Position numbers and translations under genes: made by a program. From CADCTM01 sp049671305 (GTDB lineage Bacteria > Cyanobacteriota > Cyanobacteriia > Cyanobacteriales > Coleofasciculaceae), in contig JBATUR010000033.1 in the NCBI GenBank assembly GCA_049671305.1, positions 1-64,000 of the forward strand: a stretch of 64,000 bases of DNA, read 5' to 3'. Position 1 is the stretch's first letter, and every line of letters begins with the position of its first letter. Under the pieces are notes generated by a model that made no database searches, was not told the origin of the DNA, and worked only from the letters and a program-made list of their open reading frames with translations. This document shows, piece after piece, positions 1 to 9,200 of the stretch.

Positions 1-743
1 GGTGCTTTTTCACTAGAAGTAATCCCCAGCCAATTATTCTCAATCACAATGTTCCTAGGCGGCACATTTTTATCGGAAAAAGGAAAGCTAGAGTTTGGTG
101 GTTGCTGCTGACTAATATCTGGTGGCGGCTGTTTGTGGGCAATAAAAATATCCGCAGGCGGTGTGCTTAAAGTGGGCACTTGCGGCGTTTTACCAAATCC
201 ATAAATGCTCAAACCTCGGATAGTAATGCCATCAGCGACAATTGTTAAACCGCGCAAAATTTCTCGGTTAGTTGCCGGGGCAATTTCCACAACTGGAATG
301 GGAATGGCAATTTCTGCTGTTGCCGATTTGGTGGCATCATATCCTGGCTGAGTTGTACCATCAACTACCAAGCCTGGACTATCCAAATCAGGTAAGCTTT
401 CGTTGAGGCGGATAATGGTTTGGTTGGGTGGCAAATTAAAGCCAATCCGTGAAGGCGTATCGGTACTTAGCTGTGTAACCTGTGCCTTTTCTGCTTCCGA
501 AAGTCGCTCAACCGCTAGTTCTCCATTGACAAGCGCGATCGCTTCTCTTAAGGTCAAACTACCATCCGGCTCTATACCTCCATCCTGATTGCTATTGACA
601 ACAACGCCAAGATGTGCAGCTTTAGTTTGTGCCCAAACAGTTGTTGGAATTAAGCCAATTAACAAGGAAAAATTAAAAATTAAAACTTTAAAACTTTTAA
701 TTTTCAGCCCTCGAATCTCAATTTTTTTACCTTTATTATTCAT
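1..743 (-). CDS. Exported beta-helix / CSLREA-type surface protein, C-terminus cut by window edge
   Basis: Reading the minus strand from the ATG at 741-743, the frame stays open to the window edge (about 247 residues seen). The N-terminus has a basic segment, a hydrophobic stretch and a signal-peptidase-like site ending TTVWAQ. After it comes GSLTLREAI, a match to the CSLREA motif found at the start of many secreted right-handed beta-helix proteins, and later LRGLTIVADGITIRGLSIYG, a typical helix coil. The gene follows the big outer-membrane protein gene by about 100 bases on the same strand, so it probably belongs to the same surface-protein block. The true C-terminus and function are not visible. 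Confidence 0.75.
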   Translation of the reverse strand, partial: MNNKGKKIEIRGLKIKSFKVLIFNFSLLIGLIPTTVWAQTKAAHLGVVVNSNQDGGIEPDGSLTLREAIALVNGELAVERLSEAEKAQVTQLSTDTPSRIGFNLPPNQTIIRLNESLPDLDSPGLVVDGTTQPGYDATKSATAEIAIPIPVVEIAPATNREILRGLTIVADGITIRGLSIYGFGKTPQVPTLSTPPADIFIAHKQPPPDISQQQPPNSSFPFSDKNVPPRNIVIENNWLGITSSEKA

Positions 744-849
744 CAGTAGCCATTAGTTATGATTGCGTCAGTAACTGAGTTACACAAGCTGTAAATAATT
801 GATGCCAGAGAGTAGGGCGTATTTAACTACGCCCTGAAAAACTTACATA

Positions 850-3800
850 CTACTCTTGAGAATTGCTAAGAGGAGCAATTAGTTGCGCCCACAATTCCTT
901 ACTAATAGCAGTAGCTTGTATGCTAGATTCTCTTTGCTGACGAGGTGCGACTCTTTGCCGTCCAAAACCACCAAAAAGTTCATTAACCTTCAGCGTCAAA
1001 CTCAAATAAGGACCGTCTTTAGAACGATATCCCGTAAAGTCTCGGTCATCGACACTACCAAAGCTATAACCAACGCCAACTCGCAAATCAGGTGTTAGAT
1101 AATATCCCGTTTCTACGGCAACACCAAACTCGTTATAACCTGGAGAAGATTGACCAATCCAGCGTCCTTCTACGGCTAAATCTACCTGATAGCCAAGTTT
1201 ATAACTTGCTCGAAGTTGGGATAAATAAATAGTCGAAGAATTGCTGAAATCATTTGCTAAATCACTATTGCTGTAACGGAATGCACCCTTACCATAAAGT
1301 TCCCAACGCCAACTTGGTGCATAAATTGCTTCCAATGCCAAAACGTGTTCTTGTGAACCTGTACCACTACCAATTAATAAAGTTTCGGGAATTGTATAAG
1401 GATTTTTGCGATATTCATAACGGAACAAAGCATTCCATTTATCGCTTTGTGGGTCGCGGTAAGCTAGTCCTAGTCTGAGGGTTGCACTATCCCCTAATCC
1501 CTCAATTCCTTGGTTAGCAAAGTTAGCCTGTTCATAACGAGCCAATGCGGTTAAAGCTGGTGTAAGTTTGCCGGCACCTGCAACGGAGAAAACAGTATTA
1601 TCGTTTCCAGAACCTGTACGATGCTCAATTCTTCCTGATGCCTGGAAGTTGGGGTTATCAGAATATTCAACACCGACGCTATAAACATCACCGCCCAAAA
1701 GTGCCAAAGATGCCGCACTTTGTCCAACAGCATAAGGTTGCAGAAATCTTGTGCCGGCTGCTGTGGCGACATTGGAATTACTAAAGGTGTGTTCATAACC
1801 CAAATTAACCCGTAATCCTGGAGAAATTACCCAGCGATGATTTAAGCCGACTGCACCTTGTCCTGTAATGCCACTAAAACCACTAATTACCGAGTAACGA
1901 CCAGTAACTGAAGTATTTGCGCCGATTTTCTGCTCAACAAGCGTATCAAGGCTGGTAATCGAGTTATTACCCAAAATACCACCATCAAAAAATTGATGTG
2001 CCAGTCGCATTGTCACGCCCGGATAAGCTCTCCAATCTAGACCTAAAGTGGTACGGTTGGGATAAAGTGGGTCATTACCACTGCCAAGGTTGACTTCATT
2101 TTGCGCCCGGAAAGTCAGGGCTTCGGTAATAGGTAAACCTAAACGAGAGACAATTTGGCTAGCGTTGCCAGAAAATACATCATTAATGCGGTCATCGCGA
2201 TCGCGGTTTACATAATCTACCCCAATTGTGGCTGAACCGATTTGCTGTTCAATACCTGCGCGGATCGTAGTTAGTGAGTTATTAACCGCCGTACCTGGTG
2301 GCGCTTCTACACCTGGGTTAAATAAGTCAAAAAAGTCGGTACGAATTGCCGGGGCTGTGCCAAAATTCACCTCATGGTCATAACCCACCACAAAGCGTGT
2401 ACTAGTACCTAATCTTGCCGTTGCCGCTGCCCCATAACGGGTTTGCCCTGGGGTAAAACTTTGCGTCGCGTTGTTGCTAAAGTTTTCTTCTACTGAGCGA
2501 TAGTAGGCACGGGCGTTAATATCCGGCGTGACATTAGCATTAACCTCAAAGCGGTAGGCTGAACCTGTGACACCACCCAAAAATGGCGAATCATTAAAAG
2601 AATGAGCATATTCACCAATAAACTGCCCATTTCTGCCCAAAGATAGCAGAAAATCCGCACCATACAGCTCAAAATCTTGTATACCTTGGTCTTGCCGTAG
2701 GTAAGTCGCCCCTAGCCAACTTTGGGAGTTTAAGGTTTGGGAGATATTGTATTGCAGTCTGCCAGCATAAAGGTTAGTGTCGCCGCCGCCATCATTTTCA
2801 TACTGGTAAGTAACAACAATACGCCGTACCAAAACTGTGCCGCCTTCAGAAACTTCTCCAGTTGTGGAAGTTATACCAAAAGGTTGAAATTCTGTAGCTA
2901 AAACGGGACGCCGGAATAACAGCGTACCTCGGTCGTAGTCGATTTCATAATCGGGTCCACGGTTGAGGGGTTTGCGCTCAACGACGGTGCCGGGGCGGTT
3001 TAATTCTTCGGTTTCCACAAAGACGTTTTCACTGCCAGCAACCAGGCGTCGTCGGGAGACAAAGTAATAACCACTGGTACCGTTGGGCTGAATAGTATCC
3101 CGCTGGAAACCCTGGATATCATTGCTATACATGGCGGTAATTTGCAAATTACCGAAGTTGTAGTTGCCTTTGAAGCCGTGCAGTTGCCGAGTTGTGGCGG
3201 TAAAAAGTTGGGAGGCGCGGGCGAATTCTTGGGTGTTGTAGTCGCCCCACATGATATAGTCGGGCTCTGCACCTGGCACTTTTGAACTTCGCTCAAAGCG
3301 CAGATAAACACTATCTGTGGAGGGGGTGAGGTAGTCAACGGTGGAACTATCGCCGTAAACGGGATATTGTTGTTCGCAAGCTTGGGCACCACGGAATAAG
3401 CGGGTTGTGCCGTCGCAGGTTTCGTTGAGATTGCGATCGCTATTATATGCCCCAGTAAATAACCATTCCCCTAATCTACCGGTGGCAAATACTGCCCCAG
3501 TTAAATCAAACTCAGTGCCATGACCGCTATCAGGGTTGAGAAACTCGCTGCGTCTGCCAAAAAAGTTGGTTCCAGCACCCCCAATTCTTAAGTTAACTGA
3601 ACCACTAACCAAGGAGGGGCGCAAGTTGGTGACAAATTCAACTTGGGCGTATGCCTCAATCGGTGATATTGGTGTGTTATTAAGTCGTTGTGACTCAACA
3701 TTGCCCGATTGGATATTCGGCGACAGAGAATTAGAATTAGAAGGTTGAAAATTAGGGTTAACTAAGCCTGCCCTGGGTGCTGTACTTTCTGCCGGTTGTT

Positions 3801-4839
3801 GATTTGTCCTTGTGCCGATTTTATCTACAGCGGCGCGAATTCGCACTTTTTGAGCTTCGACACCTGATTGCAGTTGGGCGGTAAAGCTGCCACCGCGTGC
3901 CATTACCTGAAATCCCAGTTGGTCTTTATCGTAGTCGGCACCAATAAATTTACCCGCGCTGGCTGTTAGGGTAACTACACTATCTTCTGTGATCAGTTGA
4001 CCGTTTTCATCGATGATTTTTCCGCTCAACGTCAGGTTAGAGCGCCCATCGGCTGGGATACGCGGGTCGCCAACAGGTGTGATTTCAATTTGTGCCGTGG
4101 TCTTTTTAACTGTCAAACCGACACTAACTGGTGTACCATCTCCTACCTGCACACTGAGGGTATTTTCTCCCGCTTCTAAGGGGATGTCGTACCAAACTTG
4201 GGTAATTAGATTGCTGGTTTCGTCCCGTTGCTGTTGGGTAGAAATTCCTGAATCTATGGGTTTTTGATTGACATTTAGCTTAACTTGTGCATTCGCGTTG
4301 TACTGCACCACCAAGTTAGTTGTGCGATTGGTGCTAACTCCGGTCTGGGGGCTGAGGATGCGGACTTCATTTGCCCCTAAAGTGGGAAAGGTGGCAGGTG
4401 TTGGCGTTGGTGTTGGCGTTGGTTGGTTTTCAGTCGGAAGCGGTTCCTTATCTATTTCCTGAAGTTGGCTCAATTGAGCGGTATTCAGTAATTTTGGCGT
4501 AGCTACTGGAAACTTTTCTAAGGGTTTAGTCGTGACTGGGTTTTGAGTTGAAAAGCTATCCGAAAACGCCGTTTCTAAGGTTTTAGATGTCAGTAAGCTT
4601 TCAGTTGGCAAGCTGCCCAAAACTGAGGACTTGCTTTCGTCAGTTTGATTTGGTGTAATCTCATCAGCTTTTGACGCGAGCTCCGGTGCTTCTTCAGCGT
4701 TGGCGTATGGTGCGCCAGTTAGTCCCAAAATTGTCAGTAACAGAAAAGTTATGGGTTTTCTGCCTTTGAGCAATAACCCATAATTGATGAGCAAAGACCA
4801 TTGATAACGCATTGGTAGAGTAAGCTTTTTCTTATTCAT
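850..4839 (-). CDS. Very large outer-membrane beta-barrel protein with Ig/invasin-like N-terminal part
   Basis: 1329 residues. An N-terminal signal peptide ends near PYANA (about residue 48). A low-complexity linker with a PTPTPTPT run lies near residue 145. Two Ig-like modules follow: one at about 155-245, and one at about 250-340 containing DPRIPADGRSNLTLSG and TASAGKF, which resemble invasin/intimin Big_1 domains. The remaining 900 or so residues alternate aromatic and polar residues with glycine-rich turns, as in an outer-membrane beta-barrel. Its ATG overlaps the stop of the upstream DUF11 gene by four bases (ATGA), so the two are translationally coupled. Adhesin or envelope export/assembly are both possible; I cannot assign a substrate. 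No TonB box or plug domain is evident. Confidence 0.8.
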   Translation of the reverse strand: MNKKKLTLPMRYQWSLLINYGLLLKGRKPITFLLLTILGLTGAPYANAEEAPELASKADEITPNQTDESKSSVLGSLPTESLLTSKTLETAFSDSFSTQNPVTTKPLEKFPVATPKLLNTAQLSQLQEIDKEPLPTENQPTPTPTPTPATFPTLGANEVRILSPQTGVSTNRTTNLVVQYNANAQVKLNVNQKPIDSGISTQQQRDETSNLITQVWYDIPLEAGENTLSVQVGDGTPVSVGLTVKKTTAQIEITPVGDPRIPADGRSNLTLSGKIIDENGQLITEDSVVTLTASAGKFIGADYDKDQLGFQVMARGGSFTAQLQSGVEAQKVRIRAAVDKIGTRTNQQPAESTAPRAGLVNPNFQPSNSNSLSPNIQSGNVESQRLNNTPISPIEAYAQVEFVTNLRPSLVSGSVNLRIGGAGTNFFGRRSEFLNPDSGHGTEFDLTGAVFATGRLGEWLFTGAYNSDRNLNETCDGTTRLFRGAQACEQQYPVYGDSSTVDYLTPSTDSVYLRFERSSKVPGAEPDYIMWGDYNTQEFARASQLFTATTRQLHGFKGNYNFGNLQITAMYSNDIQGFQRDTIQPNGTSGYYFVSRRRLVAGSENVFVETEELNRPGTVVERKPLNRGPDYEIDYDRGTLLFRRPVLATEFQPFGITSTTGEVSEGGTVLVRRIVVTYQYENDGGGDTNLYAGRLQYNISQTLNSQSWLGATYLRQDQGIQDFELYGADFLLSLGRNGQFIGEYAHSFNDSPFLGGVTGSAYRFEVNANVTPDINARAYYRSVEENFSNNATQSFTPGQTRYGAAATARLGTSTRFVVGYDHEVNFGTAPAIRTDFFDLFNPGVEAPPGTAVNNSLTTIRAGIEQQIGSATIGVDYVNRDRDDRINDVFSGNASQIVSRLGLPITEALTFRAQNEVNLGSGNDPLYPNRTTLGLDWRAYPGVTMRLAHQFFDGGILGNNSITSLDTLVEQKIGANTSVTGRYSVISGFSGITGQGAVGLNHRWVISPGLRVNLGYEHTFSNSNVATAAGTRFLQPYAVGQSAASLALLGGDVYSVGVEYSDNPNFQASGRIEHRTGSGNDNTVFSVAGAGKLTPALTALARYEQANFANQGIEGLGDSATLRLGLAYRDPQSDKWNALFRYEYRKNPYTIPETLLIGSGTGSQEHVLALEAIYAPSWRWELYGKGAFRYSNSDLANDFSNSSTIYLSQLRASYKLGYQVDLAVEGRWIGQSSPGYNEFGVAVETGYYLTPDLRVGVGYSFGSVDDRDFTGYRSKDGPYLSLTLKVNELFGGFGRQRVAPRQQRESSIQATAISKELWAQLIAPLSNSQE

Positions 4840-5750
4840 TGCTGATTCTCCCCATAAGCAGGTGTCACCGCAAAATTCATCCGAGACATTCCTCCTGGTG
4901 AGAGTCTTACCAGACGTGATTGACTATTTTTTTCAATGAAATACAAGTTTGGCGCTAGAGAGTATCCGGGCAAACTGCTGAGATCTAAGGTTGCGGTACG
5001 GTTGCCTGAAATGACGTTAGCGAGTGAAAACAAACCATTAGAATCGGTGGTGATCCGGTTACCATCATCCATATAAATCACGGCATTTGGTACTCCGGGC
5101 TCTCCTTGCTGTTGTTCTCCGTCAAAGTTTTTATCCACAAATACTCGTCCAATAATGGTGCCGCAGTCGGATAAGATGCCTTGACGAATTCTCAATTGGA
5201 AGCTGGCAATATTACTTCTGGGTTCTTGTGCAACGTTTCTGCCGTCACCACGAGTGGCGTCTGGTGTTATTACGGCGGCATAAACAATAGCTAGGGTTTC
5301 TCTGGGATTAAGTATGGGATAGGTAAAGGTAACGTTGCGGTTGGCAACAACTGGCGCTGACAAGGTTACAGGAGTGGTTGCGCCGCCGTTGGTGGTTACC
5401 GATGCCTTGAGTGACTCTGGCAAAAATCGCAAACCCAAGGGTGCAGTGTCGGTAATGGTGATGTCCCGTGCTGAGGCGTCACCTGTATTTCTTAATGCCA
5501 AACGATAAATTACAGTATCACCCGGTTCGGCGGCGGCGCGATCGGCTGTTTTGATCAGCTCTAGGATGGCTTGACCGGCAACGAGTGTGGTGGTATTGGA
5601 ATTAACAGGTTGAAAGTTATCTCCGGATGCTGTCGCTGTATTGGTAATTTCTTTGGCAACCGTGGAGGATGCTCCAATAATTAAAAAAGCTGTCAATACC
5701 GCAGCTAGAAATAGCTTGAAGCTATGTAACTTGTGTTTGTAATATTTCAT
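4836..5750 (-). CDS. Exported DUF11 / SdrD B-like repeat protein
   Basis: About 304 residues from the ATG at 5748-5750. A longer frame opens at a TTG at 5858, but the ATG puts a normal signal peptide (hydrophobic core FLAAVLTAFLIIGASS) at the N-terminus and is preferred. A DUF11 domain covers roughly residues 55-165, with the hallmark LELIKTADRAAAEPGDTVIY and LRNTGDA. After it comes an SdrD B-like segment (GTIIGRVFVDKNFDGEQQ, then PGVPNAVIYMDDG), often calcium-stabilised in Gram-positive adhesins. The gene overlaps the outer-membrane barrel gene by four bases, so the pair is probably made in fixed ratio and may act together at the cell surface. No SD is obvious. Confidence 0.8.
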   Translation of the reverse strand: MKYYKHKLHSFKLFLAAVLTAFLIIGASSTVAKEITNTATASGDNFQPVNSNTTTLVAGQAILELIKTADRAAAEPGDTVIYRLALRNTGDASARDITITDTAPLGLRFLPESLKASVTTNGGATTPVTLSAPVVANRNVTFTYPILNPRETLAIVYAAVITPDATRGDGRNVAQEPRSNIASFQLRIRQGILSDCGTIIGRVFVDKNFDGEQQQGEPGVPNAVIYMDDGNRITTDSNGLFSLANVISGNRTATLDLSSLPGYSLAPNLYFIEKNSQSRLVRLSPGGMSRMNFAVTPAYGENQQ

Positions 5751-5962
5751 TAAATGGTAGCTGCCTGAATTGCATTCGGGTCTTGAACACTTTATTTTAT
5801 TTAAAAGTGTCTCCGTAATTTTTCTAGATGTTTTCTCAATAGATTCCCTGATTTTCAAGCTTGTTTTTTGAAAGCTTGATCGTTGCCGCTGAAGAGCCCG
5901 TTATTTAACTCGAAAGAAATAATAGCAGGTTTTTCTACAGGCGGATAGTCAATGATAGGTTT

Positions 5963-6027
5963 TTGGCATTGTATTACACAATTGCCAAGTTTTACTGACA
6001 ATTTTTCCTGAAAAACGTTGTCCAGTA
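5963..6027. repeat. Two adjacent inverted repeats downstream of the CHAT gene
   Basis: TTGGCATTGT (5963-5972) pairs with ACAATTGCCAA (5978-5988) with one bulge. Immediately after, TACTGACAATTTTT (5993-6006) pairs imperfectly with AAAAACGTTGTCCAGTA (6011-6027). They lie in the 529-base gap between the CHAT gene stop and the DUF11 start. Neither is followed by a good T-run on either strand, so I call them hairpins rather than a confident terminator. The rest of the gap is AT-rich and I see nothing else defined in it apart from a TCAAGCTT/AAGCTTGA inverted repeat at 5855-5879. Confidence 0.45.
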
Positions 6028-6279
6028 AGGAGTTTAGAGGTTAGATGCACCGAACTGTATGACAGTAGTTGGCTATTGTTATACAGATGATATACATATT
6101 TATCACAATTACTGTGATTTAGTAAATGAATTATCCGTGATAATCAGACTACCCAAATTTGACAATTTAGGATATTGTAATGGGTTATTTAAAAATACCC
6201 TGATTTGAGCAGAAATTACTCATCAAAACAATAAGAAATGATGAATTTTTTGAGTAACCAGCAACACATCAATTTGTAA

Positions 6280-9200
6280 CTACCAAGGATTGCCAACCAT
6301 AGCGAAGGCACTCCAATAGTAGGGATGAGAGAAATCGCGATCGCCAATCCGAGTCAGTTGTACTGGTAAATTGGAGGTTCCGGCTGTTGTCACTAATTTG
6401 CCGTCTTGAAGTCGGACTTGATTATTAATCATCGCCAATTGTGCCTTTCGCAGCGCCTCAGCTTTAATAGGAGCACTTTTAAGCTGTCGATAAAACTCAG
6501 TCATTAAGCCCAAAGTGCCTTCATCATTAACATCCCACAAACTGGCAATAACTGACTTCACGCCGGCTTGTAGCGCCACACCAGCAAAACCTAATTCCAC
6601 CTGCTCATCACCTATTGCCGTACGGCAAGCTGACAACACCAACAAATCTACAGGCGGTTTTGTCCACTCCAAAGAGCGTAGTTGCATCGGTGCTAATTTG
6701 CCTTCTGATAACTCAATATAAGAATTAGTTGCTTGTCCGGGCAAAAATTCGGCATGGGTGGCGAGGTGGATAATCCGAAATTTAGTCTGCTGCCGCTGCA
6801 GTTTTAGGTTATCTAAGGTAAATTCTTGATTGAGGAAACTTTTCCCCTGCCAAGTTTCGGTAATATTTGCTAATTCTACCGGTACAGCGGGTAAAGGTCG
6901 ATTGTCAGGAAATTCGCTTGCTCCCATTGCCAGTACTTGGGAAGTTCGGATATCGCTGCGGCGGGTATCGGTAAGGGCAAGGCTTGGCATAATACCAACA
7001 CTATATCGTTCGACTATAAAGCCATTGTCGTCATGGAGCGCCGCTAAAGGAATGGTACGCAATCCAGCATCAGTGATGTAAATTAAGTTGTTAATTCCTT
7101 GTTGCTGTAATTCTTTCTCTAAGGGCGCTAGCAGCCAATCGTACATTTGTTTGGCGGGTGCTAGGTAGCCGCTGGCATTACGGACATTGGTGACGGTGAG
7201 GCGAAATTTCTTGGCAGTTTCAATGACTTGGGCTCTGGTGGCGTTGAGGGACTTGCGAACTGGCTTGCCTTGTGCGGTAATGAGAACTAGTTCTAAGCGA
7301 TCTGTCATTTGTGGTGTTACGGCACGCAATAAGGAAAGTTCTGCTGATGTTGATTCTAATCCTTGAGAAGAAGTTGGCGCAGGCGTGATGCTGGCAGGGA
7401 CGAATAAGGCATAAATTACGGCAGGTTTTGTACCAGTTTTGGTGTCCACACTTTCTAGAATATTGCGAGCTTCTGATAAGCTTGTACCGGCAACATTTTG
7501 ACTTAAGCCAAAGTACTGTTGAAATTCTTTTCCTGCTGAGGCATCAAGTGTTTGTACAGATTTATCTAAAGGGGTATTAGTGCCAGTATTTGGCAGCACT
7601 ATATTATTGGGAGTACCTTCTCTGGGGTTACGATTGGTTGGATCATTAATGGGAAATTGAGTTTGATTAATCGGTTGATCAACACTATTAATCTGAATAT
7701 CGCCCTGCTTGTAGGTATATAGAAACGAGCGCAGAGGTAAAATGGGATTATTGCGACTAGAAATTGCGCCGGCTGTACCATTTCTGTCACTATTTCCCAC
7801 AATAAACGGCGTTACTCCTTGACCACCGTGATTAATTGTAACCGCCCCGCTACTATTACCACCACTTGAAAAAATACTTGTCGCACCTAAATTAGTTGTA
7901 AAGCTATCGGTGGCACGAAAAAATCCTTGTGTTGTAATATTTACCTGTCCGCCAGTTGTTCTACCTTGAGTATTAAGCCAATCAATTTGTAGATTATTTG
8001 GTGCATTTAAGCTGACATTTCCGCCTTTTCCGCCTCTACCTTGAGTACTAATTCTTCCGGTTTGAATTGAATTATTGGCATCAATTTGGATGTCGCCGCC
8101 ATCGTTGCTGCCAGAAGTATTCAGGTTGCTGGTAGTAACGGCACCATTATTACTAGTTAAGTTAATATTACCACCATTAACTGTACTTGAAGTATCAATC
8201 CCACCACGATTATTAATATTGCCATTACTGGTTAAATTAACACCGCCTTCTGAACTAATTTTGCGGGTGCTAATGTTGCCACCACTGCTGATAATTGTCG
8301 TACTGCCGCCACGGTTGACGTTTAATGTATCATCTAATTCTACATTACTTATCGCATTAATTCGTAGACCGGATTGGCTAATATTGAGATTGTTAGCATT
8401 AACTTTGCCGGCTGTAATTTCTAAACCAGTTAGTGGTGAGTTTTTGCCTACTGTATTATTAAATTCTACTGCTCCTGTACCAGCGTTGATGTTTAAAAGT
8501 TGGTTACCTTCCAGGGTATTCTTAAAGCTTATATTGCCATTTTGACTACTATTTAAAGTTAGATCATTGCCCAGAAGCACTGGCGAGTTATAAGTTTGGT
8601 TGTTGGTGGTGCTAATATTGCCGTCTAGCTTGGCAGTGCCGCGACTATTAGTTGTTAGGTTAGTTAGTGCCTGATTATTACCAACGCTATTGTTGAGATT
8701 AATATTACCAGTAGCGGTGGTTAGGGTAAGAGCTTGATTGCCGTTAACTGTACCATTAATAGTAATATTGCCGGTGCCGCCGTTGGTGTTGAGGATGCTA
8801 TCTTGTCCAAGTAAGAGATTGCCATTAATGGTGATGTTTGAATCGGTGGTTATGTTATTATTTAGTGTGGTGGCTCCAATCAGGGTTATGTCAGAGTTAT
8901 TTATGCCTGTAATTGAGCCATTAACCGCAATACTTCCCAAGGGAGATTGAATTTTTAGATCATTTCTGAAGGTGGCGTTATTAAGTATGGTAATAGCATT
9001 TTGTCCATCAGAACGTCCGATGGCAATTTCACTAAAGCCATTTCTAATTGCTGATAGTTTGGCGGTGGTTAAATTAAAGCTTCCAGCAACAGGAAGTAAT
9101 CCGCTTATAGCTATTGCTTGAGTTGTAGTTCCTGGTTGCAGTGCTAAATTAGCTGTTCCGGTTAGAGAGTTGGCGCCTCCATTAAAGTTAAGTTCATTGG

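Noticed and set aside
4395..4425. Short tandem repeat GGTGTTGGCGTT resembling a minisatellite
   Set aside because: It encodes the PTPTPTPT linker of the outer-membrane protein; no sign of a mobile or CRISPR repeat.
8075..8545. Plus-strand frames (also 9602-9994) rich in Leu, Val and Pro opposite the CHAT gene
   Set aside because: Antisense to the repetitive Asn/Gly/Thr-rich beta-helix coding region; composition is a by-product of that bias.
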